This document shows, in pieces, positions 35,297-48,499 of a stretch of DNA of 64,000 bases. The stretch comes from Euptelea pleiosperma (taxonomy: Eukaryota; Streptophyta; Magnoliopsida; Ranunculales; Eupteleaceae). The notes under the pieces are model-generated. The model was not told the DNA's origin, searched no databases, and saw only the letters and a program-made list of their open reading frames with translations. The translations under genes and the position numbers were made by a program. The stretch spans positions 39,647,109-39,711,108 of the forward strand of contig CM068542.1 in NCBI GenBank assembly GCA_035048495.1, written 5' to 3'. Within the stretch, counting starts at the first letter, position 1. Every line of letters starts with the position of its first letter.

Positions 35297-37600
35297 ATAT
35301 TTTTTTCCAGTGTAAAACGGGTGCGAGGACATGTGAGAAAAATTATGACCATGGCACGCTCTCATCATGAATGCTTGATCTGGTCTGTAATGACCATAAT
35401 ACCCCTCTGTATATGAAGTATGGTGACTGTGTCCTCTAATGTCACTGACCCGTAATTAAGGGTTTTAACAAACGGCGGTCTCGGGTTAGGCGTCTCAGGA
35501 CAGGACCGTTTGTTATCAATGAATACTCATGAATTGACGAAAGTACCCTTATAGAATGACGAAAGAGTCGTTGGTGGTCGGTGGTTTTCTGACTTTTTAT
35601 GAGTGGGATGAGACAATAGGTACAAAGGAAAACTGATGTTTTATGTCGGAAGTCGGAACCAAAATCATCTGTGTTTCTATACCTGTATTTACACGTGGCA
35701 GACTCCCAAAAAGACGTTCAGCAAATCCATTCGATGAAGCCATATATATATATGAACAATCTTAACCGTTGATTAACTGACTTTTATTCACTGACTTTGG
35801 ACTGTCGCTCTTTACTTCCAATTTTCTAAAGGGTGGAAATCATGGGATTTTGCCCATTGCACAAGGTTGACCTTTTGGCCTGTAAAGATTGTTGCACACA
35901 AGTGTACTACTTGGATACCACTTATAAAAAATAAAAATGTTACATGGATATCTGTAGGGGTATCGAGTACAATAAGGGATCAAGTCCAGGGATTCTTGAA
36001 ATGGTATGATCAACTATCATACTCCATCAGTGCACAAAGGATAGGAGTATTATAGCTGCAGATGGCCCACATTTGGACGGTTGTCAATTATGAGAAGGGA
36101 CATTCAAAAAAATCTATTAATTGTTATAAAAAGTAGGAGGATTTGGTCATAATGCCTAAATTATGGTCCATACATGGGGTGGTTCATCAGTTAAATGATC
36201 GATCAATTGATCATCTGCGCATCAATTAGATGGTGTGGATGATTTATTTTGTTGAGTTTTAATTATAATTGTATACTTGATCATTGTTCTTCATATTGGG
36301 AACTTTTGTAACACCCTCCGTGCGTGCGTTTAAATTTTAATATGCAACACCCTCGACAAATGAAAAATTCGGATATACTCCTTGACCAGAGTGATATTAC
36401 AATATATCCTAATTGATTCGTCCAAATCTTAGTGATCCCAAGAATATGTAATGAGATTGACCAAAGATGATATGGTGCCCCTTGTTTTAGAAATTCGATA
36501 CCACTACAACCTCTTAGCAAATGTCTAAAATAAACTTCCATCTCTTAATACATAAGGAGATTACTTTTATCTTGAGGGTCGGGATCCGCGGACACAAATT
36601 TCTGACTCATATTTTCACTCGTGTTCTCGGCAAAATCCATGGCGGAGAGCACGAGTGAAAATTTAAGTCCTCAGAACTTGTTACTTATCTTCAACTAAAC
36701 CTAACTAATTTACAGTGGATCCATGGATCCATGGAGGAAGTAATCTCTTATGTACTAAGAGATGAAAGTTCATTTTAAGCATTTTCTAAGAAGCTGCAGA
36801 GGTTGTACTGAGATTTGATAATTTAAAGTTATAAAGTTTCTGAGATGGGAGTTATTATTAATTAATTTTATCTATCGGGGGGGTGTTGGATATTGTAATG
36901 ATGGGTAAACGTCCACTAAAAGTGTGCCACATGGCCTGTGATTTTCATTGTGACAGAAGCATATGCGAGAACGTTGTGGTAGAAGTTTTACTATGCTTGA
37001 TCTAGGGATGTTTCAGAGGATCTCAGACAAGGGTTTCCTGCATCTTAAGGTGACACATGGCATGATTTGATATGTTAAATATTTTGATACCCACATTTAG
37101 GATCATCAAAGATCAAGGAGTTTGTAAATAACATGGAATCATTGGCTCACCAAAATCATATAGAATGGTCGATTATATTCTTATGATGTATATCTAAAAT
37201 CGACGGCTGAAAATGATTAAAAAAGAAAAAAGATCACTGGTCGAATTATGGGCTAGACTCAATCAATGCGATTCAGAGGCATGACTCCGTCCAAGAGTTG
37301 GACCACAAATACACTCACATTTTGCACTAATTATGTTGAAACAAAAAAAAGTACTGAACATGAATCATGCTTCTATTTTTATAAGGACATCACAAATCAT
37401 GCTTCTTGATGCATATGCACTTGTGCATCATTTCACAATCTTGGTGTTCTCGGTGCCACATGCACTTCTAGGTTCACATGTTGTGGCATGGACCAAAACT
37501 ACTCCTGTTTTTAAACCCAAAAAAACAGGGCCAGCCAAGGTCAATTCTTACTTGTATTTGGTAATCATGTGGAGGTATTTTTTTTAGGTTCCTCCTTTTT
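35297..37600. other. Intergenic, no gene recognised
   Basis: About 2.3 kb without a recognisable gene or well-bounded repeat. Short ORFs show no family resemblance. Confidence 0.4.
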
Positions 37601-37676
37601 CCTTAAAGGCACAAGCTCCGATGACTTCCTTTTTCTGACACCTCTTGGTGTTCTCATGCTGAGCCGTGGATTTCAC

Positions 37677-37748
37677 GAATCCAACGGTGGTTGTCAGCAC
37701 CAAAAAAAAATTGATGCCAGCTCGGTGCTGACAACCACCGTTGGATTC
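37677..37748. repeat. Perfect 25-bp inverted repeat with 22-nt loop
   Basis: Arms 37677-37701 and 37724-37748 are exactly complementary (GAATCCAACGGTGGTTGTCA... and its inverse). The loop is A-rich and ends GATGCCAGCTC. Outer, imperfect arms (CCTTTTTCTGACACCTCT and GAGGGGTCAGGAAAAAGG) extend the foldback to about 37625-37780. The same loop core occurs in the hairpin at 48419-48499 with different stems. Confidence 0.9.
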
Positions 37749-38599
37749 TAACGGCCATGCAGAGAGGGGTCAGGAAAAAGGGGTCTCCTGAGCCTGACAC
37801 TTCCTTAATACAGGACTAGAGTTGGTTTCTGAAAAGAGATTCCAACATCAAATCAGTTCTTAGAAGAACTGTTAGCCCTTGAAAACACGAGCTTTCCAAA
37901 CAGGCCTTAACATTTTCCAAGAGGAAATTGTTTCTCTCTTTCAAAGTGGTTGTCATTTTCTTGTTGACCAATCTCTTTTAACGACTCGGAACTTTCCTTT
38001 TCTTTGTATTTTTTGATAGCTCATTCTTTTTTTTTTTTTTTTTTAGTATCCTTCTCCCACTTGTGACACATTTATTTTATTATTAGTAGGTAAGCTTGTA
38101 GTTAGGGGAGATCCGTCGACCAGTATTAAATAAAAACATTGAAAGCTTAAGAACTTACTGCATCCCCTATCGATATCTTTTTTATTTTTTTCGAAACCGT
38201 GGGTATCCGGGGCTCTTAGTCCACCGGGGCATGATAGTCACCCCTTTCACACACGCCCGAGTGTACTAGAAGAGTTAATGTAGCCACTTATTACCCTCTA
38301 CTCTTTCTGGGGGTGGCCACAAGGAGAGTTGGAACTCATAACTCAGTACTTGTGTGGCACCTTTTGGTATATAAGCCTTATATTAATTCCCATTCCCGCC
38401 ATACCTGATATCAGATGGACCCGATTGACATGGCCGGCTCCAGGTCAATCTTTTAGACCTAATTGATAAAATCCACATAGCATGAAATCACACATATGAG
38501 AATATGAAAAAAATTCCTTAGAAGGAGTCAGAATTGGTATATATTAGAATTAAAAAATAGGATAAAGATGTAAGCAGGCATGCTTGAAACTTTTTCAAA

Positions 38600-38935
38600 T
38601 GCGGAAGCATGAATTTTGTTACTCACCACTGTCATCTGGGCCCACTGACCGCATGGATGTTTATCCCACCCCTTGGTGGATATACACACCAAAAATCACC
38701 CTGATTGATAATCTATAACCATTAGATTTTAGCACTTTTTAAGGTGTTTTTATAGCCGTTGAATGCAACCATCGTTTTTAGTACTAAAACCAACGGCTAA
38801 GAAATCATCAAACAAGCTGATTTTTTATTTTTGGTATGAATGTCTACTAAGGGGTAGGCTAATCATCCATGCGGTCAGTGGGCCCAGATGACATCGATGA
38901 CTATCAAAAATGACGCTTCCGCATTTGAAAAGATC
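38600..38935. repeat. Foldback MITE, D-related
   Basis: Termini TTTTTCAAATGCGGAAGC and the inverse CGCTTCCGCATTTGAAAA. Inner arms GGGCCCACTGACCGCATGG and CATGCGGTCAGTGGGCCC. The termini differ from the GAGTAAAAC subgroup while the inner arms are shared. Confidence 0.65.
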
Positions 38936-39052
38936 TCAGGTATACCTTGTTACATCACGACCCAAAAAATATTGGTGTAGACTTATATGAAGCTAAGTTA
39001 TCCACCTAAAAACTAATTTTTTTAATAAATTTAATCCAACCGTTTGGTTCAA

Positions 39053-39448
39053 GGGTCAGCTTCAGTTACCACCCTAAAATGACAGGCTCCGGTTACAGGA
39101 TACAATATAAGCCATGTGGCATACGCTTATAGGACTCTGACCGTATAGATGTTTGGCAAATCCCTAAGTGAACCTACAAACCAAAAATCAGCCTGACTAG
39201 TGATTTATAGGCGTTGGATTGGACGTATTTTCATGGGTTGATCTCAACTGTGAAATTTGATCAGTATTTGAGGTACAAAGAACCAACGCCTAGAAATCAC
39301 TAATCACGATGATTTTTGGGTTTTAGGTCCACCAAGCGATTGGCCAAACATCCATACGGTCAGAGTCCTCTAATAGTGTACCACGTGGCTGATATTGTGT
39401 CCTCTAACAGGAGCCTGTCATTTTAGGGCGGTAACTGGAGCCCGACCC
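39053..39448. repeat. Foldback MITE, D family, 9-bp TSD
   Basis: 396-bp element flanked by exact 9-bp repeats TTGGTTCAA (39044-39052 and 39449-39457). Left terminus GGGTCAGCTTCAGTTACC, right terminus its near-inverse. A further arm TAAAATGACAGGCTCC is exactly inverted on the right. The inner arms have the ATAGATGTTTGGC and CCACGTGGC segments. Confidence 0.75.
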
Positions 39449-39649
39449 TTGGTTCAAATGGTTCACACTTGGACTTGGTGTACTTGGCCGATTTAATGAC
39501 TCAAGGGAACTTGGTGCCATTATGTGTGAGAGAGAGAGAGACTGTTCTGGACTCCTATTCTTGGTAGAAGAAAGAGACCCAAGACCAAACATTTGTGGTT
39601 AGCAGAACGGACCAAGACTTACCCTAGATGAGAAGAGGCCCTTTTCAAC

Positions 39650-39985
39650 GTGATGGGTCACATTATGAGCCACGTGGTATGCTTTTTAGAGATAACTGAC
39701 GGTATGAATGTTTTGGTCCATCCCTAGGTGGACCTATATACCAAAAATCAGTGATTTCAAACCTTTGGATATTTGTACCTCAAATAATGATTAAATTCAA
39801 CGGTTAAAAATCAATCCATGAAAACGTCTCCGGTCCAATCCAATGTTTAGAAATCACTAATCAGGCTAATTTTCGGTCTGTGGGTCCACGGTCCACCTAG
39901 GGTTGGGCGAAACATCCATACAGTCATCGATCTCTAAAATTGTACCACGTGGCTCATAATGTTGTCCGTCAGCAAAGTTCTACTT
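39650..39985. repeat. Foldback MITE, D family
   Basis: Arms ATTATGAGCCACGTGGTA and, inverted, TACCACGTGGCTCATAAT enclose the family centre (CAACGGTTAAAAATCAATCC). Right terminus near GTCAGCAAAGTTCTACTTG; left near 39650. No target duplication identified. Confidence 0.6.
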
Positions 39986-40371
39986 GTTCACCTAGGGATG
40001 GTCATTCCATACATTCAGTGGTCTGAGAGTGTACCACGTGGGCATCCGTGGGTGAGCGTCCGTCATCAAAAGACTCCTCATCAAAGGTTTATTCAGTCTA
40101 GTACAATTACTACACATGTGCTATTTCGTACACAAAATTAATTACTTGATTGAATAAGATCAAGTGGTCCTACAAGATGGTTGCTGTACAAATTTGACCT
40201 TTTTTTTTTGAGTGGGAAATGAATTTTCCAGTGTTTTTTAACCTTCAGGCAACATTTGACAGTGTGACGAAAATGCCCTTAACATAACTGTCTTACCCTA
40301 TCTTTTCAAAAGTTAAATCTAGGAATACAATGATTCGACCCGTCAATTGTTGACCGGAAGAGGTAAAAAGC

Positions 40372-41433
40372 GAGTAAAACTTTTTGATGACAGGGCGCAA
40401 TATGAATAAAACTTTGATGACAGGGCCTGTCATCAAGGCCGATGACAGGGCACAATATGAGCCACGTGGAACACTCTTAAGGACTCTGACCGTATAGATG
40501 TTTGACCAATCATTAGGTGGACCTACAAACCAAAATTCAGTCTGATTAGGGATTTCTAGGCGTTGGATTGGAATTGTTTTCTTGTGTTGATTTTAACCGT
40601 GTGAAATTTGAGCATTATTGACCATTATTTGAGGTACAAAGATCCAAAGGTTTGAAATCACAAATCAACACAAGAAAACAATTCCAATCCAACGCCAAGC
40701 TGCAAATGACTAGAGGATTCTGACCGTATGAATGTTTGGCAAATCCCTAGGTGGACCTGCGAACCAAAAATGGGCCCAATTAGTGATTTCTATGTGTTGG
40801 ATTAGAATTATTTTCATGGGTTGATTTTAACCGTGGGAATTTGAGCATTATTGACCATTATTTGAGGTACAAAGATCCAAATGTTTGAAATCACTAATCA
40901 AGCTGATTTTTGGTTTGTAGGTCCACCTAGGGATTGGAAAAACATCCACACGGTCAGAGTCCTCTAAGAGTGTGCCTCGTGGCTCATATTGCGCTCTGCC
41001 ATCGGCCTCGATGATAGGGCCATGTCATCAACTTCGATGACAATTGACAGTCAGCAAAGCCAATGACTACCACAATATAAGCTACGTGGCACATATTTAG
41101 AGGACACTGACTATATGGATGTTTGGCCAATCCCTAGGTGGACGATGGACCTACAAACCAAAAATCAGCCCGATTAATGATTTCTAGGTATTGGATTAGA
41201 GTCATTTTCATGGGTTGATTTTAACCCTTTGAATTTGAGCATTATTGACCATTATTTGGGATACAAGGATTGAAAGGTTTGAAATCACTAGTGAAGCTGA
41301 TTTTTGGTTTGTATTCCACCTAGGGATTGACCAAACATCCAAACGGGCAGTGTCCTTTAAGAGAGTGTCACGTGGCTCATATTGTCGCAGTTAGCAGCTT
41401 TGATGACTGTTGACGGTCAGCAAAGTTTTACTC
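40372..41433. repeat. Composite D-family foldback array with 9-bp TSD
   Basis: 1062-bp block starting GAGTAAAACTTTTTGATG and ending GTCAGCAAAGTTTTACTC. It is flanked by GTAAAAAGC (40363-40371) and TTAAAAAGC (41434-41442), 8 of 9 identical. Inside are at least three arm-centre units (about 40445-40700, 40700-41010, 41080-41400), so elements have inserted into or recombined with each other. It carries several (C)CACGTGGC or similar sites. Confidence 0.7.
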
Positions 41434-41987
41434 TTAAAAAGCTTACTGGAAAATCATTTCCTGCCTTTTTTCTTGCTTAGCTACCTGAAATTTTTTCCAG
41501 TGAACTTGTGACCTCTTCCTGCAAACTCAATGAAAACCCCTTTAAAAACATTTATCTTTGTCTATTTTTTCAAAAATCCAATGTGAAGTAAGAAACATTT
41601 CTGTTAAATGCGGAAAATGTTAACGGGAAGTTATAAAAAGCTCACTGGAAAAATCACATCCCTTTATTATTATTAAAAAAAAAAAAAAACGAACAGGATA
41701 TGGTAATATCATTATCACTAGGCCTAAACCATTGGATTATCCTCGAGATTTATGTGGTGTAAATCTTAGGACCATCAGCAGTGTGGACAGGACAGGACTA
41801 CAGCCACTAGGACCATTCAACACGACGGAATTTTCCACAAATATGATAAAATGTGTATTTTTGGGAACCAATAACATCATGAATTTTTTTTAATGTGCAC
41901 AACTAAAAATATATGGTATACATGGCATGCCCCAAGTAGTTGAGGAAAGCCATGGCACGCAGACGTACTGCTCTTTAAAAAAAGAAG

Positions 41988-42090
<103 letters not shown>

Positions 42091-42309
42091 TGTTGACTCA
42101 TGCTATTCTTACTAATATAATAACTAATGGACGTGGGTCCCACATGCTGATGAGTTAATGACTAATTTTTTGTGATGATATATTTATCAACATTGATATC
42201 AACCACACAAAAAATATCAGCCCATTCCAACATTTGCAGCATTGTGAAAAGTGTATTGCAAGTTGAAAAATTTTAGACCATCCATTTTCACTGTTAAATT
42301 TATATCCAT

Positions 42310-42459
42310 CAGGAGACTGCGCCCCCTGATGGCCACCCTACTAGGATTTATCCTAGATGCGCCCGGTCCGTGTCTAAGAGGGGTCGTCACTGACCCGAGG
42401 GGATTAGTCGGGTCTCAAAGAGATCCGGAAACCTCCTGTCACATAAAAAAAAAAAAAAA
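42310..42459 (+). mobile_element. SINE insertion, 5'-truncated, with TSD
   Basis: 150-bp GC-richer insert starting CAGGAGACTGCGCCCCC, containing GGGGATTAGTCGGG (the conserved GGATTAGTC core shared by the 3' parts of several angiosperm SINEs) and ending in an A tail of about 15. It is flanked by 14-bp repeats AAATTTATATCCAT (42296-42309 and 42460-42473). The paralogous segment at about 47725-47740 has the uninterrupted target. No tRNA-like A/B boxes are visible, hence probably truncated. Confidence 0.75.
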
Positions 42460-43475
42460 AAATTTATATCCATATTTGAAGTTTTAAAAATTACTGTTTT
42501 GGTGAGGAGGAGATCATCCTCACAAAAAAACCAACTCCTAACTCATCTGAATGTGGGCCCCATATCCATTAGTCCTTTATTAGTAAGAATAGAACGAGTC
42601 AACGTGTGTGTGTGTGTTGTTAGGATAAATCTAAAAATTAAGCTCTATGGTTGAGGCTATTGACCTTTGGATTCAAGAGATTGATGCAGGTGTTATATGG
42701 TACACTGAATCTCTTGAGTCCAATGGTTGAATGGCCTGAAGCTATGCACATTTATTTTTGGTTATCCATGGCATAGCATTTTCCTAAATCTAAATTCTTA
42801 CACCCGAGATCACGCCATACATTGAATTGAGCTGTTGATAACGTGGAGACTATCCTTCAAAAAAAAAAAAAAATAGTCCATTTTGAAATTCCTTAACTCG
42901 TGAAAAGTTGACTTGAATTTGAAAAATGTGCGCCATCCATGCACTTAAGCCGTAACTTTAGGTTAACTTTTTTATATGGTTAGTAGTATTGGAATTGACT
43001 GAATTTTGATAATGATGATTATTATGATGATGAAAACTCAACTTATTGTTGGATTGTCCAACACGATCTCCATGTAGGCCCTACATGGAACTCCCACTTG
43101 TTAGATGTGATGGGGTCTCAAATGCGAAGGACCAGGATGACAATATTGTCACGCACTTTAGCAACCTAGTAAAAATATATAAAAAATGGGCCGGGCCAGC
43201 GCAATGGTTAGTTCTGGTCTGATACTTCTGGCTTTTGTTTGGAAACCATTTGATCCCAATTTTTTGGGCCCTGCTTTTTTAATATTTTGCCCTTAAAACA
43301 AGGCACCAGTTCGTTTTTGCGGATACAAGTCCTCGTGTTAATCACATGGGCTTTAACTTGAATTTAAGCCCAACTTATAAATAGGCGGGTATGAGTTTAA
43401 GCCCAATATTTGGTCGGTTTAGATCCCATCATAGACCCAATGTATTGGTAATAACACCGAATCTGATCCGTTGAT

Positions 43476-45454
43476 GCCCCTACTGAATCCTTTCCTTGTT
43501 ATGAGTTTCACTTTACCTGATTCTATAAACCTACTAATATCATTTCCATTTTGCAGACAATGAACTTAGTTTTAGAAATGGAGGGGTAGAAATCAACGGT
43601 AGGAAAGAGGGTTGGGAACAGCCTTGGATGTGTTAGATGTCTTAGTGCAAACTCAAAAGTAATCTGAGTGATATGAACATTGTTCCGGAGCTGTTAGCTA
43701 CTGGAAACCTACGTCTCGAGCACCAAAGAACAAGAAAACCGTTTTGATGACTTTTCATTCCCCCAAACGGTGCTATCTCGTGGGTGGGCAAATCTGGGAT
43801 TTGATGCCGTACATTGATTTTCCTCGGGATTTGCACACTACAAGCAATAGGATAAAACCACCATAAGAAAGAAGAAAGAAAGAGGGAGAGAACCATTTTT
43901 TATGTAGTTTGTCTTTGGATTCCACTAATGGCCGGCACTGAGCAATGAGCGATCCATTAGATTAGTTGTTGTGTTACAATACTTCTCTCTCTTCTTATCC
44001 CATCTCCTCTTCTCCAAGTTATGGGTGTACAATATAGAGATAATCGGAATACCTTCTCTTAATATATTAGTCTCACAGATAGAAGGTTTCTTCTATTAAT
44101 ATATAGATTCTTCAAAATTAGAAGTTTCACCATAGAAGGTTTCTTCTACTAAAAGCTAAATTCTCCCAAAATATAAGTCTCACTAATATAAGGTTTCCTC
44201 TACTAAGAGATATTTTCTTAAAGTAAGGATAAGTAATAATACATTGTAACGAGGGTATTGTCAAGTAAATGTACTGTAGAATTTATCCTTGGGACTGCCA
44301 ATTCGAAGGTTGACCCTCGAAGAGGTGGAGCTCATCGATGGCCGATGGTCCGCTTTTGAGAATAAAACAATTGATTGATAAAATAATGTTATGATTGTCA
44401 AACGGACTATGAAAGTAGGATTTTTCCTCGTTGTTAGTTACGGAAACCCTAATCTCAACATATTTATAATTTATTCCGAATTTTAATCCTGCAAAATATG
44501 AATTTTTGTATTGGGATTTGTGTCGGATGTCGATCCGCGCTCGGGGTTAGTTCGCGCGATTCATGAACATGAAATAACGGATTTATCTCAGAAATTGTGG
44601 TGATGTGAGAATGGTGAAACGATTTAAAACATGCTTAGTGATTTTTAGAGTGAGAATCATAATTAATTTAAATGAAAGCAATAGAAATCAAAATAATATT
44701 TTCTTATAAACCAATATCATTTATTGAATCCGAATTCTTACAATGCTCAAAAACATTAAACAAACACTAGAAATTCAAAAGAACTAACGATTAATCTAGA
44801 GAGAGAAAGATAAAGGACCTAAAGAAAGAAATTAGGTAAAGAGAGAGAAAATAACTAAAATGTAGAGAGAGAAAGTGGAATTAAAGGGGTTTCCTAGAGA
44901 GAGAAAGTAGGCTAGAGAGAGAAATGGAGGATTATCTCAAATACTAACCAATGAAATGGTGATTGGAGATTGGCCCTTGATGGGGGTGGGTTGCATGAAG
45001 AGAAAGATGGTGGTGTGGACGAACCTGAAGCTATTGAGGGTAGCGTTGATGTGTGTGGTGGTGGATGGAGCGATGCTGCAGGGCAACAAGCAAAGATAGA
45101 GGCGTGGTGAGAAGCAGGTCGTTAATGGTTGTGGGAGAAGCAGCAAAGGGAGGTACGACCTCCTCTCTTCTTCCCTTCTTCTTTTTTTTTTTTCTTTTTT
45201 TTGGTTTTTCCTGTTTATGAAAAGATGAAGACGGCGGCTGGGAGAAAGAGAGGAGAGAGGGGCGGTGCACCAGGGAGAGGTTCCTCTCTAGCATGTTGTG
45301 GAGAGGGCGGCTTGTGGAGTTCTAAGGCTCAATCCGAATCAGCAACGTGGGAAGGTAAGCTTGTCGGCGTCAATGGAGGTGGCCGGAGTTGCAAGTTGCA
45401 GGTCCGGCAACCTTTGATAGAAGCAGCGATCGTGGGGCGATGGTGTTGCAAACG
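43476..45454. other. Between duplication copies, no gene recognised
   Basis: The part at 43960-44310 still matches 49567-49760 (interrupted similarity around TTCTACTAAGAGAT and AAGGTATTGT). 44750-44950 is rich in GAGAGAAA. The open frames at 45031-45485 are low-complexity and unconvincing. Confidence 0.4.
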
Positions 45455-46281
45455 GCCAAACATCCAAACGGCCAGTGTCCTTTAAGAGAGTGTCACGTGG
45501 CTCATATTGTCGCAGTTAGCAGCTTTGATGACTGTTGACGGTCAGCAAAGTTTTACTCTTGAAAAGCTTACCGAAAATCATTTCCTGCCTTTTTTCTTGC
45601 TTAGCCACCTGAAAATTTTTCCAGTGAACTTTTGACCTCTTCCTACAAACTCAATGAAAAGACCCCTTTAAAAACATTTATCTTTGTCTATTTTTTCGAA
45701 AATCCAATGTAAAGTAAGAAACATTTCTGTTAAATGTGGAAAGAAAAATCAAATCCCTTTATTATTATTAAAAAAAAAGAAAAGAATAGGATATGGTAAT
45801 ATCATTTTCACTAGGCTTAAACCATTGGATTATCCTCGAGATTTATGTGGTGTAAATCTTAAGACCATCAGCAGTGTGGACAGGACAGGACTACAGCCAC
45901 TAGGACCATTCAACACGACGGAATTTTCCACAAATATGATAAAATGTGTATTTTTGGATGTATGATGTGTTGTGGGTATGATATGGAATTATTATTATTT
46001 TTTTATTTATTGTTTTTTTGTAAGCATGCAAAACCATAAACCAAACAAAAAAAAATCAACCTATAGAGAGGGCCTTTTATTGACATCCAGAACTTCAACA
46101 TGAATTTTCTTCTTGGGAATTGAAGATGGGCTTTTTGTTGGCCCTTTGGTCCAACAATGTTGAATAGCAAGCTTGCACAGATATTGCATTACCTTTTTGG
46201 ACCTGAACTATGTGGTCTGGGCCCTTTTAAGAACCTGGGCCTGAATTTTGGGAACCAATAATTAACATTATGAATTTTTTT

Positions 46282-46686
46282 AGGGAATTTTTGACATACA
46301 ATCCCCCCCCCCCCCCCCCCCCCCCCTTCGAAAAAGCTGACATACCCCCATATGACTTGGTCCATTGTCATTTGACCAATGTTGACCCGAGTTGAATACC
46401 TAATTTTGTATTAAAGGACGAAAGTTCCCTTGTCTTCAACATTAGATCAAGGGTTTGGGTTTAGGCCAAAACCCATACCCCAAATCAAGCATGAAGAGGA
46501 GATTAAAAATAAAAATTAAAACCCATGTTGGTAAACTTGAGATTTTTTTTTATGGATTTTATTGTAGAATAAAATTTTAAAATTGGGAGAACCCATCTTT
46601 CCAAAATCCACACCTCAAAAGCTTAAAATATAAATTTCTTTGTCTTATTTTTCATTTTTGTTAATGAAAACTTTAAAAATTGTATG

Positions 46687-46717
<31 letters not shown>

Positions 46718-47067
46718 TTTATTTTTTATCCTTGGGTTTTAAATTATTGCCAAAGTGGTGGCCAGCCGACCATGAGACTCCAGTGGGTTGTTCGCCGGTG
46801 ATGGGCGGCCAACCCATTGGAATCTCTTGGTCGGCCATCCACCACAGCCGTTTGATTTGGAGTTTGGGTTTTGGCCCAAACCCTTGTTCCAAGGTTGAAG
46901 ACAAGGGCATTTTTGCCATTTAATACAAAATTTGGTAGTCAACTCGGGTCAACACTGGTCAAATGACAGTGGACCAAGTCATAGGGGGTTAGTCAACTTT
47001 TTCAAATTGTGGGGGGGTATGTCAAATTTTAAAGATAACATTGTGGGGGGTATGTCAAAAATTCCCT
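46282..47067. mobile_element. 786-bp foldback element with empty-site evidence
   Basis: Ends AGGGAATTTTTGACATAC and GTATGTCAAAAATTCCCT, exact inverse of each other. Inner arms continue (GACTTGGTCCATTGTCATTT versus AAATGACAGTGGACCAAGTC; CAAGGGTTTGGGTTTAGGCC versus GGGTTTTGGCCCAAACCCTTG). It inserted into a T run present uninterrupted in copy 1 (41883-41892). The middle holds a poly-T tract and short ORFs without homology. Likely a non-autonomous DNA transposon. Confidence 0.75.
46303..46326. repeat. C24 homopolymer
   Basis: Uninterrupted run of 24 C near the left end of the 786-bp foldback. The right arm has only G7 and G6 tracts at the matching places, so the run expanded on one side. It could also be partly a sequencing artefact. 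Confidence 0.8.
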
Positions 47068-47481
47068 TTTTTTTAATGTGCACAACTAAAAATATATGGT
47101 ATAGGGGTGGCATGCCCCATGCACATAGTTGAGGAAAGCCATGGCACGCAGGCATACCCACATGGAAGATGAATCAATAGCTTATTTTCGGTGTGGATGA
47201 TCTCCCCACCATATAGATCACCCCTACAAAAAATCGGCACATTCTGAAATTTCTAACCCCATCAAATGTGGTTTTCAAGTTAACGATAAAAAGAGACGGT
47301 CCATAATTCTTCAACTCGTAAACTGGTCTACGAATGTCAGAATGATTTGAATTTTTGTGAGGATGATCTCCTCACCAGAGAGACCATCCTCACCAAAATT
47401 CATCCCATTCCAAAACTTCTAATTTATATATTAGGCCGCACCAAGTTTTTGTTGTCCAAAATGTTGTACCCCGATCATGAC

Positions 47482-47515
<34 letters not shown>

Positions 47516-48418
47516 GGATACGTTGACTTATGCTATTCTTACTAATATAATGACTAATGGACGTGGGACCCACATGCTGATGAGTTAATGACTAATTTTT
47601 GTGATGATATATTTATCAACATGGATATCAACCACACAAAAAAAATCAGCCCATTCCAACATTTGCAGTATTGTGAAAAGTGGATTGCAAGTTGACAAAT
47701 TTTAGACCATCCATTTTCACCATTAAATTTATATCCATATTTGAAGTTTTAAAAATTACTGTTTTTGGTGAGGAGATCATCCTCACCAAAAATCGGCTCT
47801 TAACTCATCTGTATGTGGACCCCACATCCATTAGTCATTTATTAGTAAGAATAGCATGAGCCAACGCGTGTGTGTGGTTAGGATAAATCTAAAAAGCTCT
47901 ATGGTTGAGGCTATCGACCTTTGGATTCAAGAGATCGATGCAGTTGTTATGTGATCTCTTGAATCCAATGGTCGAATGGCCTGAAGCTGCATATTTATTT
48001 TTGGTTATCCATGGGATAGCATTTTCCTAAATCTAAATTCTTATGCCAGAGATCACGCCATACATTGAGCTGTTGATAACGTGGAGACTATCCTTCAAAA
48101 AAAAAAAAAAGTAGTCCATTTTGAAATTCCTGAACTCGTGAAAAGTTGACTTGAATTTGAAAAATGTGCACCATCCACTTAAGCCGTAACTTTAGGTTAA
48201 CTTTTTTATATGGTTAGTAGTATTGGAATTGATTGAATTTTGATAACGATGATTATTATGACGATGAAAACTCAATGTATTGTTGGATTGTCCAACACGA
48301 TCTCCATGTAGGCCCTACATTGCGCGTAGTAGTTGGACATAAGAACGAGGTGCAGATTTATCCTAACTCATATTTTTTGATAGGCTCGAGCTCATGCACG
48401 AGCCTCCTTTTCTGCACC

Positions 48419-48499
48419 CCTCTTGGGAGTTGTGTTCTTGGCATCCAAAGTAAAAAGTGATGCCAGCTCAACACGGCCAAGAACACAACTCCCAAGAGG
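48419..48499. repeat. Perfect 24-bp inverted repeat with 33-nt loop
   Basis: Arms 48419-48442 (CCTCTTGGGAGTTGTGTTCT...) and 48476-48499 are exactly complementary. The loop contains AAAAAGTGATGCCAGCTC, the same core as the hairpin at 37677-37748, but the stem sequences are unrelated. Lies in the block of copy 2 that copy 1 lacks. Confidence 0.9.

Noticed and set aside
45031..45485. Open frames of 87-118 codons on both strands near the start of duplication copy 2
   Set aside because: Low-complexity (Lys/Phe/Gly-rich), overlapping on opposite strands, no motif, and ending in a MITE arm.
46684..46942. Overlapping open frames inside the 786-bp foldback
   Set aside because: Begin in a poly-T tract, lie in inverted arms, and show no transposase motif.
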